Numbered from the stretch's first letter, positions 1 to 10,513 are shown. The stretch is 64,000 bases of DNA from Acidovorax sp. GW101-3H11 (GCF_001633105.1 NZ_LUKZ01000002.1:211698-275697); one strand, 5' to 3'. Notes: generated by a model from the letters alone, not told the origin. Made by a program: numbers and translations.

Positions 1-1428
1 ACCGCGAACAGCCACGCAGTGGGAGCCAGTCCCGCATCGACAGAAGCAGCAAAAGCCGACCGCAAGGTGCTGTACTGGTACGACCCGATGTCGCCGACGC
101 AGAAGTTCGACAAGCCAGGCAAGTCCCCCTACATGGACATGGCCTTGGTACCCAAGTATGCGGATGAGGACAATCAGGAAAGCTCCGGCCTGAGCGTCTC
201 CGCCCAGGCGGTGCAAGCCCTCGGCCTACGCACGGCCGCCGTGGAGCAGCGCGACATTGGATCCGATGTGGACGTGCTGGGCACGGTCCAGCTCAATGAC
301 CGGGATGTGAGTATCGTCCAGGCGCGTTCTGCAGGATTTGTGGAGCGTGTCTATGCCCGGGCCCCGGGTGACGTGGTGGCCGCAGGCGCGCCATTGGCCG
401 ATTTACTGCTGCCTGAGTGGGTGGCTGCGCAGCGCGAGTTCCTCGCTGTCCGGGCGCTCAAGGAAGAGTCGCTGACGGCCGCTTCGCGTCATCGGTTGTC
501 ACTGCTGGGCATGCCTGCCTCGCTCGTGGCCCAGGTGGAGCGCACGGGCGAACCTCAGGGCCGCTACACGGTGACCTTCCCACAAGCAGGGATGGTGGCC
601 GAACTGATGGTGCGCCAGGGCATGACGGTCTCTGCGGGTGCCAGTCTCGTACGCGTAAACGGTCTGGCCAGCGTCTGGATCGAAGCGGCCGTTCCTGAAG
701 CGCAAAGCGGTCCCTTGCAACTGGGGCAGGACGCCCAGGTCCGCCTGGCCGCGTTTCCGGGCGAAACCCTCAAAGCCCGTGTCGTGAGCATCCTCCCAGA
801 GGCCAACCGGGACACCCGCACGGTGCGCGTGCGCCTGGAGCTTCCCAACCCCACCCAGCGCCTGAAAGCAGGGATGTCCGGGCAGATTGTCCTGGCGGGA
901 CGCACACAGCCAGCGTTGCTGGTGCCCAGCGAAGCAGTGATCCGAACCGGTAAGCGGGCACTGGTTTACGTGGTGGACGGCCCCGGCAAGTACCACCCCG
1001 TCCAGGTACAACTTGGCGCGGAAATCGATGACCGACTCGTCATTCAAAGCGGACTCACCGCAGGGCAGCAGGTGGTCGCCTCGGCGCAGTTCCTGATCGA
1101 CTCGGAAGCCAGCCTGCGAGGCATCATGCCCGCTCAACCTCCCGGCAGCAGCGCACAACCCATCGCTGAACAGGGTTCCTCGGCCTCTGCGGCTCCGGCG
1201 TCCAAGAGCTTTACGGTGCGAGGGGTGGTCGATGAGGTCACGCCAACCGAGCTGACCCTTACCCACGAGGCCGTGCCTGAACTGAAGTGGCCCGGCATGA
1301 CCATGCCATTCAAGCTGGCAAACCCAGAGCTGGCCAAGGCCCTGAAACCGGAGCAGCAGGTCAAGTTCACCTTCCAGCAGCAAGGCAAGGACTTCGTGAT
1401 CACTGCCGTGGAAAGGGTCAAGCCATGA
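1..1428 (+). CDS. cusB: CusB-type RND efflux periplasmic adaptor with C-terminal CusF domain (5' partial)
   Basis: This is the periplasmic membrane-fusion subunit of a Cu(I)/Ag(I) RND efflux pump, linking the inner-membrane pump to an outer-membrane channel. The frame is open to base 1 and no signal peptide is visible, so the start lies upstream; the GTG at 19 is probably not the real start. The first ~50 residues hold a heavy-metal-binding domain (YWYDPMSP ... [11 protein letters not shown]). Barrel-sandwich, lipoyl-like and beta-barrel segments follow. The last ~75 residues form a CusF-like OB-fold domain containing KWPGMTMPF, whose Trp and Met residues match the Cu/Ag-binding residues of CusF. 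In E. coli CusF is a separate chaperone, so here it is fused. The stop overlaps the cusA start in an ATGA, implying translational coupling. Confidence 0.9.
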   Translation, partial: TANSHAVGASPASTEAAKADRKVLYWYDPMSPTQKFDKPGKSPYMDMALVPKYADEDNQESSGLSVSAQAVQALGLRTAAVEQRDIGSDVDVLGTVQLNDRDVSIVQARSAGFVERVYARAPGDVVAAGAPLADLLLPEWVAAQREFLAVRALKEESLTAASRHRLSLLGMPASLVAQVERTGEPQGRYTVTFPQAGMVAELMVRQGMTVSAGASLVRVNGLASVWIEAAVPEAQSGPLQLGQDAQVRLAAFPGETLKARVVSILPEANRDTRTVRVRLELPNPTQRLKAGMSGQIVLAGRTQPALLVPSEAVIRTGKRALVYVVDGPGKYHPVQVQLGAEIDDRLVIQSGLTAGQQVVASAQFLIDSEASLRGIMPAQPPGSSAQPIAEQGSSASAAPASKSFTVRGVVDEVTPTELTLTHEAVPELKWPGMTMPFKLANPELAKALKPEQQVKFTFQQQGKDFVITAVERVKP

Positions 1429-4400
1429 TCGCACGTCTGATCCGTTGGTCGGTGGCGAACCGATTCCTGGTTCTGCTGGCAACCGTGATGCTGAGCGCTT
1501 GGGGTGTGTGGGGCGTGCGCAGCACCCCCGTGGACGCTCTTCCCGATTTGTCGGATGTCCAGGTCATCATCCGCACCTCCTATCCCGGCCAGGCGCCGCA
1601 GATCGTGGAAAACCAGGTGACCTACCCACTGGCCACCACCATGCTGTCCGTCCCGGGCGCCAAGACAGTGCGCGGCTTCTCGTTCTTTGGCGACTCCTTC
1701 GTCTACATCCTGTTCGAGGATGGCACGGACCTGTACTGGGCGCGTTCTCGCGTGCTGGAGTACATGAACCAAGTGCAGGGACGACTACCCGCCACGGCCA
1801 AATCGTCGCTCGGCCCCGACGCCACCGGGGTCGGCTGGATCTACCAGTACGCGCTGGTGGACCGCACCGGAAAGAACGACCTGGCCCAGCTGCGGGCCCT
1901 GCAGGACTGGTTCCTGAAGTTCGAACTCAAGAGCCTACCCAATGTCGCGGAAGTGGCGTCGGTGGGCGGCATGGTCAAGCAGTACCAGGTGGTGCTTGAT
2001 CCGATCAAACTCGCAGCCCAAGGGCTGACCCAGGGGCAGGTGCGTGAGGCCATCATGGGAGCGAACCAGGAAACGGGAGGATCGGTGCTGGAGTTGTCCG
2101 GGGCCGAGTACATGGTGCGCGCCAGCGGCTACCTCAAGACGCTGGACGACTTCCGGGCCATCCCGCTGGTGTCACGCGCCGGCATTCCCGTGCGCCTGGG
2201 CGATGTTGCAACACTCCAGATCGGACCGGAGATGCGGCGCGGTATCGCCGAACTCGACGGCGAGGGCGAGGTGGCCGGTGGCGTGGTGGTCCTGCGCTCG
2301 GGCAAGAATGCCCAGGAAACCATAAAAGCCGTCAAAGCCAAGCTCAGCGAACTGCAAAGCAGCCTGCCGCAGGGTGTGGAGATCGTCACCACCTACGACC
2401 GCAGCGCACTCATTGAGCGGGCGATCCAGAACCTCACCACCAAACTCGTGGAGGAGTTCATCGTGGTGGCTGTGGTCTGTGTCTTGTTCCTCTGGCACCT
2501 GCGTTCTGCGCTGGTCGCCATCATTTCTCTGCCGCTGGGGATCATGGCGGCGTTTCTGGTGATGCGCTACCAGGGCATCAACGCCAACATCATGTCCCTG
2601 GGCGGGATTGCGATTGCCGTGGGCGCCATGGTTGATGCGGCGGTGGTGATGATCGAGAACGCCCACAAGAAGCTGGAGGCCTGGCAGCACAAGCATCCCG
2701 ACCGCCAACTTGTGGGGGAAGAGCGCTGGAAGGTAATCACCGAAGCCGCCGAGGAGGTGGGCCCCGCGCTGTTCTTCTCGCTGCTCATCATCACCTTGTC
2801 CTTCGTGCCCGTCTTCACGCTGGAAGCACAGGAAGGTCGCCTGTTCGGACCGCTGGCGTTCACCAAGACCTATGCGATGGCCGCAGCAGCGGCTCTCTCG
2901 GTCACGCTGATCCCCGTCCTCATGGGCTACTGGATCCGAGGGCGTATCCCTGACGAGCAGAAAAACCCGATCACGCGCGCGCTGATTGCCGTGTACCGGC
3001 CTTGCTTGGAATGGGTTCTGCACCGCCCCAAATCCACACTGGTCATCGCCGTGCTGGCGCTGACGACCACGATCTGGCCACTGTCGCGGCTTGGAGGCGA
3101 GTTCCTGCCCAGGCTGGACGAAGGCGATCTGCTGTACATGCCGTCGGCGCTCCCGGGTCTGTCGGCACAGCGGGCAACGGAGCTTCTGCAATTGAGCAAC
3201 CGGATGATCAAGACGGTGCCCGAGGTCGAGCGCGTCTTCGGCAAGGCTGGCCGCGCGGAGACCGCCACCGATCCGGCACCACTGGAAATGTTCGAGACCA
3301 CGGTGAAGCTCAAGCCCAGAGACCAATGGCGTCCAGGAATGACGCCCGAGGGTCTGATCGAGGAGTTGGACAAGGCCGTCAAGATCCCCGGCCTGTCCAA
3401 CATCTGGATTCCGCCGATTCGCAACCGGATCGACATGCTCGCGACGGGCATCAAGAGTCCCATCGGGGTCAAGGTGACCGGCAACGACCTGAAGGTGATC
3501 GACGGGATCGCTGCCCAAGTCGAGCAGGTCGCCAAGGGCATTCCGGGAGTGACTTCGTCGTTGGCAGAGCGCCTGACGGGGGGGCGCTACGTCGATGTCC
3601 GCATCGACCGCACGGCCGCAGGGCGCTACGGGCTGAACGTAAGCGAAATCCAGGCCGTGGTCTCCGGGGCCATCGGTGGTGAAAACGTCTCGGAAACGGT
3701 CGAGGGCCTGGCCCGCTTCCCAATCAACCTGCGCTATCCGCGTGAATGGAGAGACTCCCCAGAACGCCTGGCCCAGTTGCCCATCTCCACCCCCATGGGT
3801 CAGCAGATCACGCTGGGTACGGTGGCCAGCATCTCCATCACCGATGGGCCGCCCATGCTCAAGAGCGAGAACGCCCGCCCATCGGGCTGGGTGTATGTCG
3901 ATGTGCGGGGGCGCGATCTGGCATCGGTGGCCAATGACCTGCGCGATGCGGTGAGCCGCCAGATCAAGCTGGAGCCCGGGGTCAGCATCACGTACTCAGG
4001 CCAGTTCGAGTACCTGGAGCGGGCCAATGCCCGCCTGAAAGTAGTGGTGCCTGCCACCTTGCTGATCATCTTCGTGCTGTTGTACTTGACCTTCTCGCGC
4101 ATGGGCGAGGCGGGACTGATCATGGCGACACTGCCATTTGCGCTCACTGGGGGCATCTGGTTCCTGTACCTGATGAACTACAACCTGTCCATCGCCACCG
4201 GTGTGGGCTTCATCGCTCTGGCGGGGGTCGCGGCAGAGTTCGGGGTGGTCATGCTCATCTACCTCAAGCAGGCACTCGCAGAGAGATGTCCAGACGGCAG
4301 GCAGCCCACGCTGGAAGAGCTGCTGGATGCGATCCGGGAAGGTGCTGTGCTGCGCGTGCGCCCCAAGGCCATGACCGTGGCTGTCATCCTAGCGGGCCTG

Positions 4401-4574
4401 GTGCCCATCGTGTGGAGCAGCGGGACAGGCTCGGAGGTCATGAGCCGCATCGCGGCCCCCATGCTGGGCGGTATGGTGACAGCGCCGCTGCTGTCCTTGT
4501 TTGTGATTCCTGCGGCCTATGTGCTGATGAGAAAGCCGAGAAAACGCGATCAGCCTGACACTGAGGCTTCGTGA
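1425..4574 (+). CDS. cusA: CusA-type heavy-metal RND efflux pump
   Basis: Inner-membrane proton-driven trimeric exporter (HME-RND family) that moves monovalent copper or silver to the adaptor and outer channel. The 1049-residue product has the usual length. It begins [18 protein letters not shown], an N-terminal transmembrane helix. The central helix motif [16 protein letters not shown] is the form found in the Cu/Ag (CusA/SilA) branch rather than the CzcA form. Two periplasmic porter halves and the second set of helices ([16 protein letters not shown] onward) are intact to the C-terminus. The ATG is chosen because it overlaps the cusB stop; a longer in-frame upstream reading runs inside cusB and is not needed. 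Substrate is inferred from motif and the CusF fusion; silver versus copper cannot be separated. Confidence 0.93.
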   Translation: MIARLIRWSVANRFLVLLATVMLSAWGVWGVRSTPVDALPDLSDVQVIIRTSYPGQAPQIVENQVTYPLATTMLSVPGAKTVRGFSFFGDSFVYILFEDGTDLYWARSRVLEYMNQVQGRLPATAKSSLGPDATGVGWIYQYALVDRTGKNDLAQLRALQDWFLKFELKSLPNVAEVASVGGMVKQYQVVLDPIKLAAQGLTQGQVREAIMGANQETGGSVLELSGAEYMVRASGYLKTLDDFRAIPLVSRAGIPVRLGDVATLQIGPEMRRGIAELDGEGEVAGGVVVLRSGKNAQETIKAVKAKLSELQSSLPQGVEIVTTYDRSALIERAIQNLTTKLVEEFIVVAVVCVLFLWHLRSALVAIISLPLGIMAAFLVMRYQGINANIMSLGGIAIAVGAMVDAAVVMIENAHKKLEAWQHKHPDRQLVGEERWKVITEAAEEVGPALFFSLLIITLSFVPVFTLEAQEGRLFGPLAFTKTYAMAAAAALSVTLIPVLMGYWIRGRIPDEQKNPITRALIAVYRPCLEWVLHRPKSTLVIAVLALTTTIWPLSRLGGEFLPRLDEGDLLYMPSALPGLSAQRATELLQLSNRMIKTVPEVERVFGKAGRAETATDPAPLEMFETTVKLKPRDQWRPGMTPEGLIEELDKAVKIPGLSNIWIPPIRNRIDMLATGIKSPIGVKVTGNDLKVIDGIAAQVEQVAKGIPGVTSSLAERLTGGRYVDVRIDRTAAGRYGLNVSEIQAVVSGAIGGENVSETVEGLARFPINLRYPREWRDSPERLAQLPISTPMGQQITLGTVASISITDGPPMLKSENARPSGWVYVDVRGRDLASVANDLRDAVSRQIKLEPGVSITYSGQFEYLERANARLKVVVPATLLIIFVLLYLTFSRMGEAGLIMATLPFALTGGIWFLYLMNYNLSIATGVGFIALAGVAAEFGVVMLIYLKQALAERCPDGRQPTLEELLDAIREGAVLRVRPKAMTVAVILAGLVPIVWSSGTGSEVMSRIAAPMLGGMVTAPLLSLFVIPAAYVLMRKPRKRDQPDTEAS

Positions 4575-4697
4575 GGCAGGCTTAGGGCGGCCCCCTTAGG
4601 GGCGTCGAGTTTGCTGATCGAGAGGCTGCGTGGCTGTCATTTTCAAAAGACAACAGCACGAAATATCAAAAGTCGGCCGCACGGTCTTTTCTGACGT
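4575..4697. other. Intergenic spacer between cusA and the transposon end
   Basis: No gene is visible. The spacer is less GC-rich than the flanks and holds no convincing terminator with a T-tract. It ends where the Tn21-type inverted repeat begins, so it carries the junction between the cus operon and the mer element. Confidence 0.5.
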
Positions 4698-4735
4698 TGA
4701 AGCACCTCAGAAAACGGAAAATAAAGCACGCTAAG
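4698..4735. repeat. Tn21-type 38-bp terminal inverted repeat (mer end), outer tip degenerate
   Basis: The inner 34 bases, running from GCACCTCAG through AAAACGGAAAATAAAGCACG to CTAAG, match from memory the Tn21-subfamily terminal repeat next to merR. The four outer bases expected to be GGGG read TGAA. The repeat sits about 15 bp from the merR stop, its usual place on the mer side. No second copy and no tnpA/tnpR were found in the window, so the element is a remnant or one end of a rearranged transposon. Confidence 0.8.
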
Positions 4736-4750
4736 GCGTAGCTCCCTCGG

Positions 4751-5185
4751 CTACACCGCGTTGGCACTGCGCGGTTCTTTCTCCCCTTGCAGCGCAGCAA
4801 TCAGCGGACATGAAACGTTCCCTTGCCGCGCATGACAGGCGCACACCAGTTCAGACAGCACGCTTTCCATGCGAGCCAAGTCGGCCATCTTCTCGCGCAC
4901 ATCCTGAAGTTTGTGCTCGGCCAGGCTGCTGGCTTCCTCGCAGTGGGTGCCGTCATCCAGCCGTAGCAGCTCGGCGACCTCGTCCAAGCTGAAGCCCAGC
5001 CGCTGGGCTGATTTCACGAAGCGCACCCGCGTTACATCCGCCTCGCCATAGCGGCGGATGCTGCCATAGGGCTTGTCCGGCTCCAGCAACAAGCCCTTGC
5101 GCTGATAGAAGCGGATGGTCTCCACGTTGACCCCGGCCGCCTTGGCGAAAAGGCCGATGGTCAGATCCTTCAAATTGTTCTCCAT
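4751..5185 (-). CDS. merR: Mercury-responsive transcriptional regulator MerR
   Basis: Hg(II)-sensing activator/repressor of the mer operon. The 144-residue product carries an N-terminal MerR winged helix ([20 protein letters not shown]), a dimerisation coiled coil and the three Hg-binding cysteines at 82, 117 and 126, with the usual extra Cys115. The ATG encoding MENNLKDL is chosen from family alignment; a longer in-frame reading upstream crosses the operator and is rejected. It is transcribed divergently from merT across a shared operator, the standard Tn21/Tn501 layout. MerR would repress its own promoter and, with mercury bound, untwist the merT promoter. No defect is seen. Confidence 0.97.
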   Translation of the reverse strand: MENNLKDLTIGLFAKAAGVNVETIRFYQRKGLLLEPDKPYGSIRRYGEADVTRVRFVKSAQRLGFSLDEVAELLRLDDGTHCEEASSLAEHKLQDVREKMADLARMESVLSELVCACHARQGNVSCPLIAALQGEKEPRSANAV

Positions 5186-5190
5186 ATTGC

Positions 5191-5221
5191 TTGACTCCGT
5201 ACATTGGTACGGAAGTAAGCT
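5191..5221 (+). promoter_or_regulatory. mer operator-promoter (PT) with MerR dyad
   Basis: A -35 box TTGACT (5191-5196) and a -10 box TAAGCT (5216-5221) are separated by 19 bp, the over-long spacing typical of MerR-activated promoters. Between them lies a perfect 7-4-7 dyad, TCCGTAC-ATTG-GTACGGA (5196-5213), the MerR site. The divergent merR promoter overlaps the same region. Confidence 0.93.
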
Positions 5222-5256
5222 TAAGCTATCCAATTCAGATTCGAAAGGACAAGCGT

Positions 5257-5607
5257 ATGCCTGAACCTCAAAACGGGCGCGGCGCCCTCTTCACTGGAGG
5301 GCTGGCCGCCATCCTCGCCTCGGCTTGCTGCCTCGGGCCGCTGGTTCTGATCGCCTTGGGGTTCAGCGGCGCTTGGATCGGCAACTTGACGGTGTTGGAA
5401 CCCTATCGCCCCATCTTTATCGGCGTGGCGCTGGTGGCGCTTTTCTTCGCCTGGCGGCGCATCTACCGCCCGGCGCAAGCCTGCAAACTGGGTGAGGTCT
5501 GCGCGATTCCCCAAGTGCGCGCTACTTACAAGCTCATTTTCTGGGTCGTGGCCGCGCTGGTTCTGGTCGCGCTCGGATTTCCCTACGTCATGCCATTTTT
5601 CTATTAA
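5257..5607 (+). CDS. merT: Mercuric ion transporter MerT
   Basis: Inner-membrane protein that accepts Hg(II) from MerP and passes it to cytosolic MerA. The 116-residue product has three predicted membrane helices. It carries the paired cysteines Cys24-Cys25 in the first helix (SACCLGP) and Cys76/Cys82 in the cytoplasmic loop (ACKLGEVC), all four required residues of the family. The start is the ATG of MPEPQNGRG; an earlier in-frame start would fall inside the operator. It is the first gene of the merTPA transcript, 15 bp before merP. Confidence 0.96.
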   Translation: MPEPQNGRGALFTGGLAAILASACCLGPLVLIALGFSGAWIGNLTVLEPYRPIFIGVALVALFFAWRRIYRPAQACKLGEVCAIPQVRATYKLIFWVVAALVLVALGFPYVMPFFY

Positions 5608-5622
5608 TCACAGGAGTTCACT

Positions 5623-5898
5623 ATGAAAAAACTGTTTGCCTCCCTCGCCCTCGTTGCCGTTGTTGCCCCCGTGTGGGCCGCCACCCAGACCGTCACGCTG
5701 TCCGTACCGGGCATGACTTGCTCCGCTTGCCCGATCACCGTCAAGAAGGCGATTTCCAAGGTCGAAGGCGTCAGCAAAGTTGATGTGACCTTCGAGACGC
5801 GCGAAGCCGTCGTCACCTTCGATGATGCCAAGACCAGCGTGCAGAAGCTGACCAAGGCCACCGGGGACGCGGGCTATCCGTCCAGCGTCAAGCAGTGA
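5623..5898 (+). CDS. merP: Periplasmic mercury-binding protein MerP
   Basis: Periplasmic Hg(II) scavenger that hands the ion to MerT. The 91-residue precursor has a Sec signal peptide of about 19 residues ending APVWA. One heavy-metal-associated (HMA) fold follows, with the GMTCSAC motif at Cys33/Cys36. Length and sequence are those of a complete Tn21/Tn501-type MerP. It lies directly after merT, with a good ribosome binding site (CAGGAG). Confidence 0.96.
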   Translation: MKKLFASLALVAVVAPVWAATQTVTLSVPGMTCSACPITVKKAISKVEGVSKVDVTFETREAVVTFDDAKTSVQKLTKATGDAGYPSSVKQ

Positions 5899-5957
5899 GT
5901 CACTGAAAACGGCACCGCAGCACATTTGACGTCATTGCCTGGCGCCACAAACGATAA

Positions 5958-7655
<1,698 letters not shown>

Positions 7656-7674
7656 GGGAAAAAGGAGGTGTTCA

Positions 7675-8029
7675 ATGAACGCCTACACAGTGTCCCGGCT
7701 GGCCCTTGATGCCGGGGTGAGCGTGCATATCGTGCGCGACTACCTGCTGCGCGGACTGCTGCGGCCGGTGGCGTGCACCCCAGGCGTTCGATGACGCCGC
7801 CTTGCAACGCCTGTGCTTCGTGCGGGCCGCCTTCGAGGCGGGCATTAGCCTGGACGCACTGACGCGGCTGTATCGGGCGCTGGATGCTGCGGACGCCAAC
7901 GAAGCGGCCACGCAGCTTGCCGTGCTGCGCCAGTTCGTCGAACGTCGGCGCGAAGCGCTGGCCGATCTGGAAGTGCAGTTGGCCACCCTGCCGACCGAGC
8001 CGGCCCAGCACGCGGAGAGTCTGCCATGA
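7675..8029 (+). pseudogene. merD: merD, frameshifted by an apparent 11-bp deletion
   Basis: MerD is a MerR-like co-regulator that lowers mer transcription. The gene starts after AGGAGGTG with [14 protein letters not shown] and follows the family for about 35 codons ([10 protein letters not shown]). It then reads out of frame to a stop at about 7794. The family sequence resumes in another frame ([10 protein letters not shown]) and continues to the normal stop, which overlaps merE. The gene spans 355 bp where 366 is expected from the 121-residue Tn501 MerD, an 11-bp loss. The helix-turn-helix half and the C-terminal half are therefore no longer joined. Confidence 0.88.
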
Positions 8030-8262
8030 ACAGCCCCGAGCGCTTGCCGACCGAGACACACAAGCCGTTCACCGGCTACCTGTGGGGCACGCTGGCCGTG
8101 CTCACCTGTCCCTGCCATTTGCCGATTCTCGCCATTGTGCTCGCGGGAACAACGGCCGGCGCGTTCATCGGGGAGTATTGGGGTATTGCAGCCCTCACGC
8201 TGACCGGTTTGTTTGTCCTGTCTGTGACGCGGCTGCTGCGGGCCTTCAGGGGGCGATCATGA
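8026..8262 (+). CDS. merE: Broad mercury transporter MerE
   Basis: Small inner-membrane protein linked to uptake of Hg(II) and organomercurials. The 78-residue product has two predicted membrane helices and the vicinal Cys28/Cys30 pair in LTCPCHLP. Its ATG overlaps the merD stop (ATGA). That overlap would normally couple its translation to merD, so the merD frameshift may lower its expression. The 3' end overlaps the following EAL-domain frame in another ATGA. Confidence 0.93.
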   Translation: MNSPERLPTETHKPFTGYLWGTLAVLTCPCHLPILAIVLAGTTAGAFIGEYWGIAALTLTGLFVLSVTRLLRAFRGRS

Positions 8263-8675
8263 GCGCTTCCCAACCCATTGAATGGACGGTGGCGCAACTG
8301 GCGCTGGCGCTGGCGCTGGCGGTTGCGGTTGCGGTTGCGGTTGCGGTTGCGGGCGGTCAGCTTGATCTGCACTACCAGCCGATTGTCGATTTGCGTAGTG
8401 ACCAGATTGTCGGCGCGGAAGCCCTGTTGCGCTGGCGTCACCCGATGCTCGGACTGTTGCCGCCGGGCCAGTTCCTGCCCGTGACCGAATCGTCTGGCCT
8501 GATGCATGAAATCGGTGCTTGGGTGCTGGGCGCAGCCTGCCGTCAGATGCGCGACTGGCAGGCGCTGGCATGGCAACCGTTCCGGCTGGCCGTCAATGTT
8601 TCGGCGAGCCAGGTGGGGTCTGACTTCGACGGGTGGGTACCAGGTCAGCGGCGCCCCCCCTGTCGCTATCGCTGA
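8259..8675 (+). pseudogene. EAL-domain protein (Tn21/Tn501 urf2-like), truncated
   Basis: The distal mer gene urf2 of Tn21/Tn501 encodes an EAL-domain protein of about 330 residues. Here 138 codons remain. They include YQPIVDLRS, GAEALLRWRHP and VNVSASQVG, then the family ends at DFDGWV (about 8636) and the frame runs into unrelated sequence to a stop. The DDFGTGY loop and the metal and substrate residues of the second half are missing, so phosphodiesterase activity is not possible. The N-terminus also holds an expanded Leu-Ala/Val-Ala run from a hexanucleotide repeat (separate entry). Confidence 0.85.
8298..8351 (+). repeat. Hexanucleotide tandem repeats inside the urf2 remnant
   Basis: Four perfect copies of CTGGCG (8298-8321) are followed by five perfect copies of GTTGCG (8322-8351), encoding alternating Leu-Ala then Val-Ala. 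The related transposon genes, as recalled, have no such run here. The unit is six bases, so copy-number changes keep the frame. Confidence 0.93.
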
Positions 8676-8913
8676 AAACTGAAGATCCGATAAGAGCACC
8701 GTCGCCGCCATCAATGGCACCCAATTGAGCTATCGATCAAGCATGGATGCAAAGGAACCGAACACATTCCCACTTCTGAAATGCGTAGTGCTTGCGGGCG
8801 GCAGTAACGGGCTCAGGGGGAACGCGCCTTGCGCTGGTCGATTCAGGAAGGTGGTTTACAGAATCTCAATGAGATTTTGTGGCGAGCGCCCCTCAGGACG
8901 CTCGCGGGGGAGG
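8676..8913. other. Non-coding junction after the mer remnant, with two hairpins
   Basis: No gene is supported here. Two hairpins are visible: AATCTCA/TGAGATT near 8865 and GCGAGCG (8882-8888) paired with CGCTCGC (8899-8905). The second lies just after the stop of the minus-strand lipoprotein gene and may end its transcript, although no T-tract follows. The expected right inverted repeat of the mer transposon was not found. Confidence 0.5.
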
Positions 8914-9420
8914 CTACCTGGATGGCATGGCCGCCTGGCGGTCCACCATCATTTGCATCATTTGTTCCATCATGGCCATGCGGCGCTCCATTTGAGCGTG
9001 CATGCCCATCATGCCGCCTCCCATGCCCGAGTTTCCAGATGCTGCAGGTGCGGCAGGTTTGGCCTGCGCCCCTTGCTGCATCATCCCCATACCCATGCCA
9101 CCAGAATTACCTGCACCCATCATGGTCATACCGGACTGCATGAGCTTCATGTGTTCATCCATCAGCGCAGAACGTTCGGCGGGAGTCTTGGCCGCCTGCA
9201 TTTTTTTGTGCATTTCCTGCATCGCCGTCATCTGACGATCAAAGGCGTCCGGTGTCGGCGGGGTGGTAGCTGCCGGGGCAGACTGGGTGGTTACGCCACC
9301 GCTCTGCGCATCACCGGGGTGGTGGCCTGCGTGTTCGTCCGCAGGTTTTGGAGATTGCGCGACGGCACAGCCCGCCACGAAAAGGGTTGTCAACAGCCCA
9401 GCGACGATATTCAGACGCAT
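8914..9420 (-). CDS. Met/His-rich lipoprotein, probable periplasmic metal-binding protein
   Basis: The 168-residue product has a lipoprotein signal (MRLNIVAGLLTTLFVAGC, lipid-carrying Cys18). A short His-rich stretch (DEHAGHH) follows. The C-terminal half is dominated by methionine and glycine, with runs such as GGMGMGMMQQG and ERRMAMMEQMMQMM. Methionine clusters are typical of periplasmic Cu(I)/Ag(I)-binding proteins, so a copper or silver sponge is the likely role, by inference. It is the second gene of a two-gene operon, 18 bp after the HMA protein, and a CueR-type promoter precedes both. No exact family was recognised. Confidence 0.75.
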   Translation of the reverse strand: MRLNIVAGLLTTLFVAGCAVAQSPKPADEHAGHHPGDAQSGGVTTQSAPAATTPPTPDAFDRQMTAMQEMHKKMQAAKTPAERSALMDEHMKLMQSGMTMMGAGNSGGMGMGMMQQGAQAKPAAPAASGNSGMGGGMMGMHAQMERRMAMMEQMMQMMVDRQAAMPSR

Positions 9421-9438
9421 GATGGTCTCCTTGTTGGT

Positions 9439-9762
9439 TCAACTGCAGCATGACGACGTACGGTTCGCAGCACCTTGATTCACATCAACAGAGGTTGTGG
9501 ACCGAGACGAACAGCAGCAGCCACCGGTTGTTCGGCGCGATGAAGTCGCCACCACGGCGTCTGCTTTGTATCCGGCACGCTCAATTGCAGAGCGAACAAG
9601 CTCTACAGTGTCGTCTTCGGCTTGCCCAGGAACGCGGACCTGCCGCGCGGCCACATCGATTTCTACTTCGACGCCTGCTGGCAGTTGGGCCTGAGCTATT
9701 GCTCGACGAATACGCTGAGCACAACCGCCGCACGTCATATCAAGAACATTGAAATGGACCAT
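9439..9762 (-). CDS. HMA-domain heavy-metal-binding protein with cysteine-rich tail
   Basis: Small cytosolic metal chaperone-like protein of 107 residues. Residues 1-70 are a heavy-metal-associated domain with DMTCGGC, the CxxC motif that binds Cu(I) or similar soft metals. The tail is unusual: GGCCCSSRS and a terminal TSSCCS add five more cysteines, absent from ordinary CopZ-like proteins of about 65-70 residues. The ATG encoding MVHFNV is chosen because AAGGAGG lies five bases upstream; an in-frame start eight codons earlier lacks this. It leads the operon with the Met-rich lipoprotein. No exporter ATPase accompanies it here. Confidence 0.82.
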   Translation of the reverse strand: MVHFNVLDMTCGGCAQRIRRAIAQAQLPAGVEVEIDVAARQVRVPGQAEDDTVELVRSAIERAGYKADAVVATSSRRTTGGCCCSSRSTTSVDVNQGAANRTSSCCS

Positions 9763-9792
9763 GTGAGCCTCCTTTGGTTGATTCACGTTTTG

Positions 9793-9823
9793 ACTATGAA
9801 CCTTGCCACGGTGGGAAGGTCAA
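9793..9823 (-). promoter_or_regulatory. CueR/MerR-type metal-responsive promoter
   Basis: On the minus strand a -35 TTGACC (9823-9818) and a -10 CATAGT (9798-9793) are spaced by 19 bp. The spacer lies in a near-perfect dyad, ACCTTCCCAC-C-GTGGCAAGGT, with one mismatch. The ACCTTCCC/AAGGT arms resemble CueR/CupR copper operators. It drives the HMA protein and lipoprotein. No cueR gene is in the window, so the activator must be elsewhere. Confidence 0.8.
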
Positions 9824-9994
9824 GGTCTCACGGAATTCAATCGCATAGAAGACCGGAAAGCAGCAAACGAACCCAGTGCTGGTGGTGTCTCTACGAGCTA
9901 GAACGCTCGCGCCTTGGGTGAACGATCGTCGAAAATCTCCATCTCAGCCGAGGGGAAGGACACCTTTGGCGCCTTGCGCCTTCACGCCGTGTGC

Positions 9995-10447
9995 CTAGCG
10001 CGCAGGCGCCACCATGGCGGTGGCAATTGCCAAATGCTGGGCTGGCCCTGTACCTGCCTGAGAGAGAAATCCCTCGGCGAACGAGAAGTTTTTAGCAGAT
10101 CGAACCACATGCGCTTGGAATGCAAGCGACTCGTTGACAAGTGCAAGGGACAAAAATTTGACCGACAACTCCAGGGTGACGACGACCTTGGAATCGTAGT
10201 GACCCAGACCGGCAAGCACGAAGGCCGCATCAAAACCTGCGGCGATAACGCCGCCATTGATTGCGGAGGTTCCTCCACCTCCCTGAAGGCCAGATTCGAT
10301 TTTGGTGAAATTGATGATCGCCAAGCCTGGCTCTTCGAACGCCCCCCTAAACCCAAACCAAGCAATTTCTTTCCTGGCGTTGAATTGAGCCAATTGCTCT
10401 TCGCGCTGAGTGGAGACTAGGCGAAACGGGATGGTCGGACTATGCAT
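9995..10447 (-). CDS. PaaI-like hotdog-fold thioesterase
   Basis: The 150-residue product resembles single-domain acyl-CoA thioesterases of the PaaI/YbgC hotdog superfamily. The central stretch TSAINGGVIAAGFDAAFVLA matches the helix carrying the active-site region. The segment VVTLELSVKFLSLAL, followed by beta-strand-rich sequence, fits the core sheet. The substrate cannot be told. It stands alone, with about 170 bp before it and 230 bp after it, inside the accessory segment. Family assignment is moderately secure. Confidence 0.65.
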   Translation of the reverse strand: MHSPTIPFRLVSTQREEQLAQFNARKEIAWFGFRGAFEEPGLAIINFTKIESGLQGGGGTSAINGGVIAAGFDAAFVLAGLGHYDSKVVVTLELSVKFLSLALVNESLAFQAHVVRSAKNFSFAEGFLSQAGTGPAQHLAIATAMVAPAR

Positions 10448-10470
10448 GGGAAAGCGGTGGTGCGTTTACC

Positions 10471-10513
10471 GTCCAAATGTACATTGAGGGCTCGTCAAAA
10501 TGTACATTCAGGA
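10471..10513. repeat. Two 20-bp direct repeats with palindromic core AATGTACATT
   Basis: Copies at 10471-10490 and 10494-10513 differ at three positions. Each contains the perfect palindrome AATGTACATT, with cores 23 bp apart. Repeated ~20-bp blocks are typical of IS21-family ends, so this could be a solitary IS end. A two-turn-spaced operator is the alternative. No transposase is next to it. Confidence 0.45.

Noticed and set aside
499..1482. A 327-codon open frame antisense to cusB
   Set aside because: It lies wholly opposite a well-supported gene and has no recognisable domain; long antisense frames are expected at this GC content.
8076..8720. A 214-codon minus-strand frame across the urf2 remnant
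   Set aside because: Most of it is antisense to merE and urf2, and its Asn-Arg repeats mirror the hexanucleotide array.
8725..9453. A 242-codon plus-strand frame opposite the Met-rich lipoprotein
   Set aside because: Its His/Arg-rich sequence is the mirror of the Met/His-rich lipoprotein codons; the minus-strand gene has a signal peptide, operon partner and promoter.
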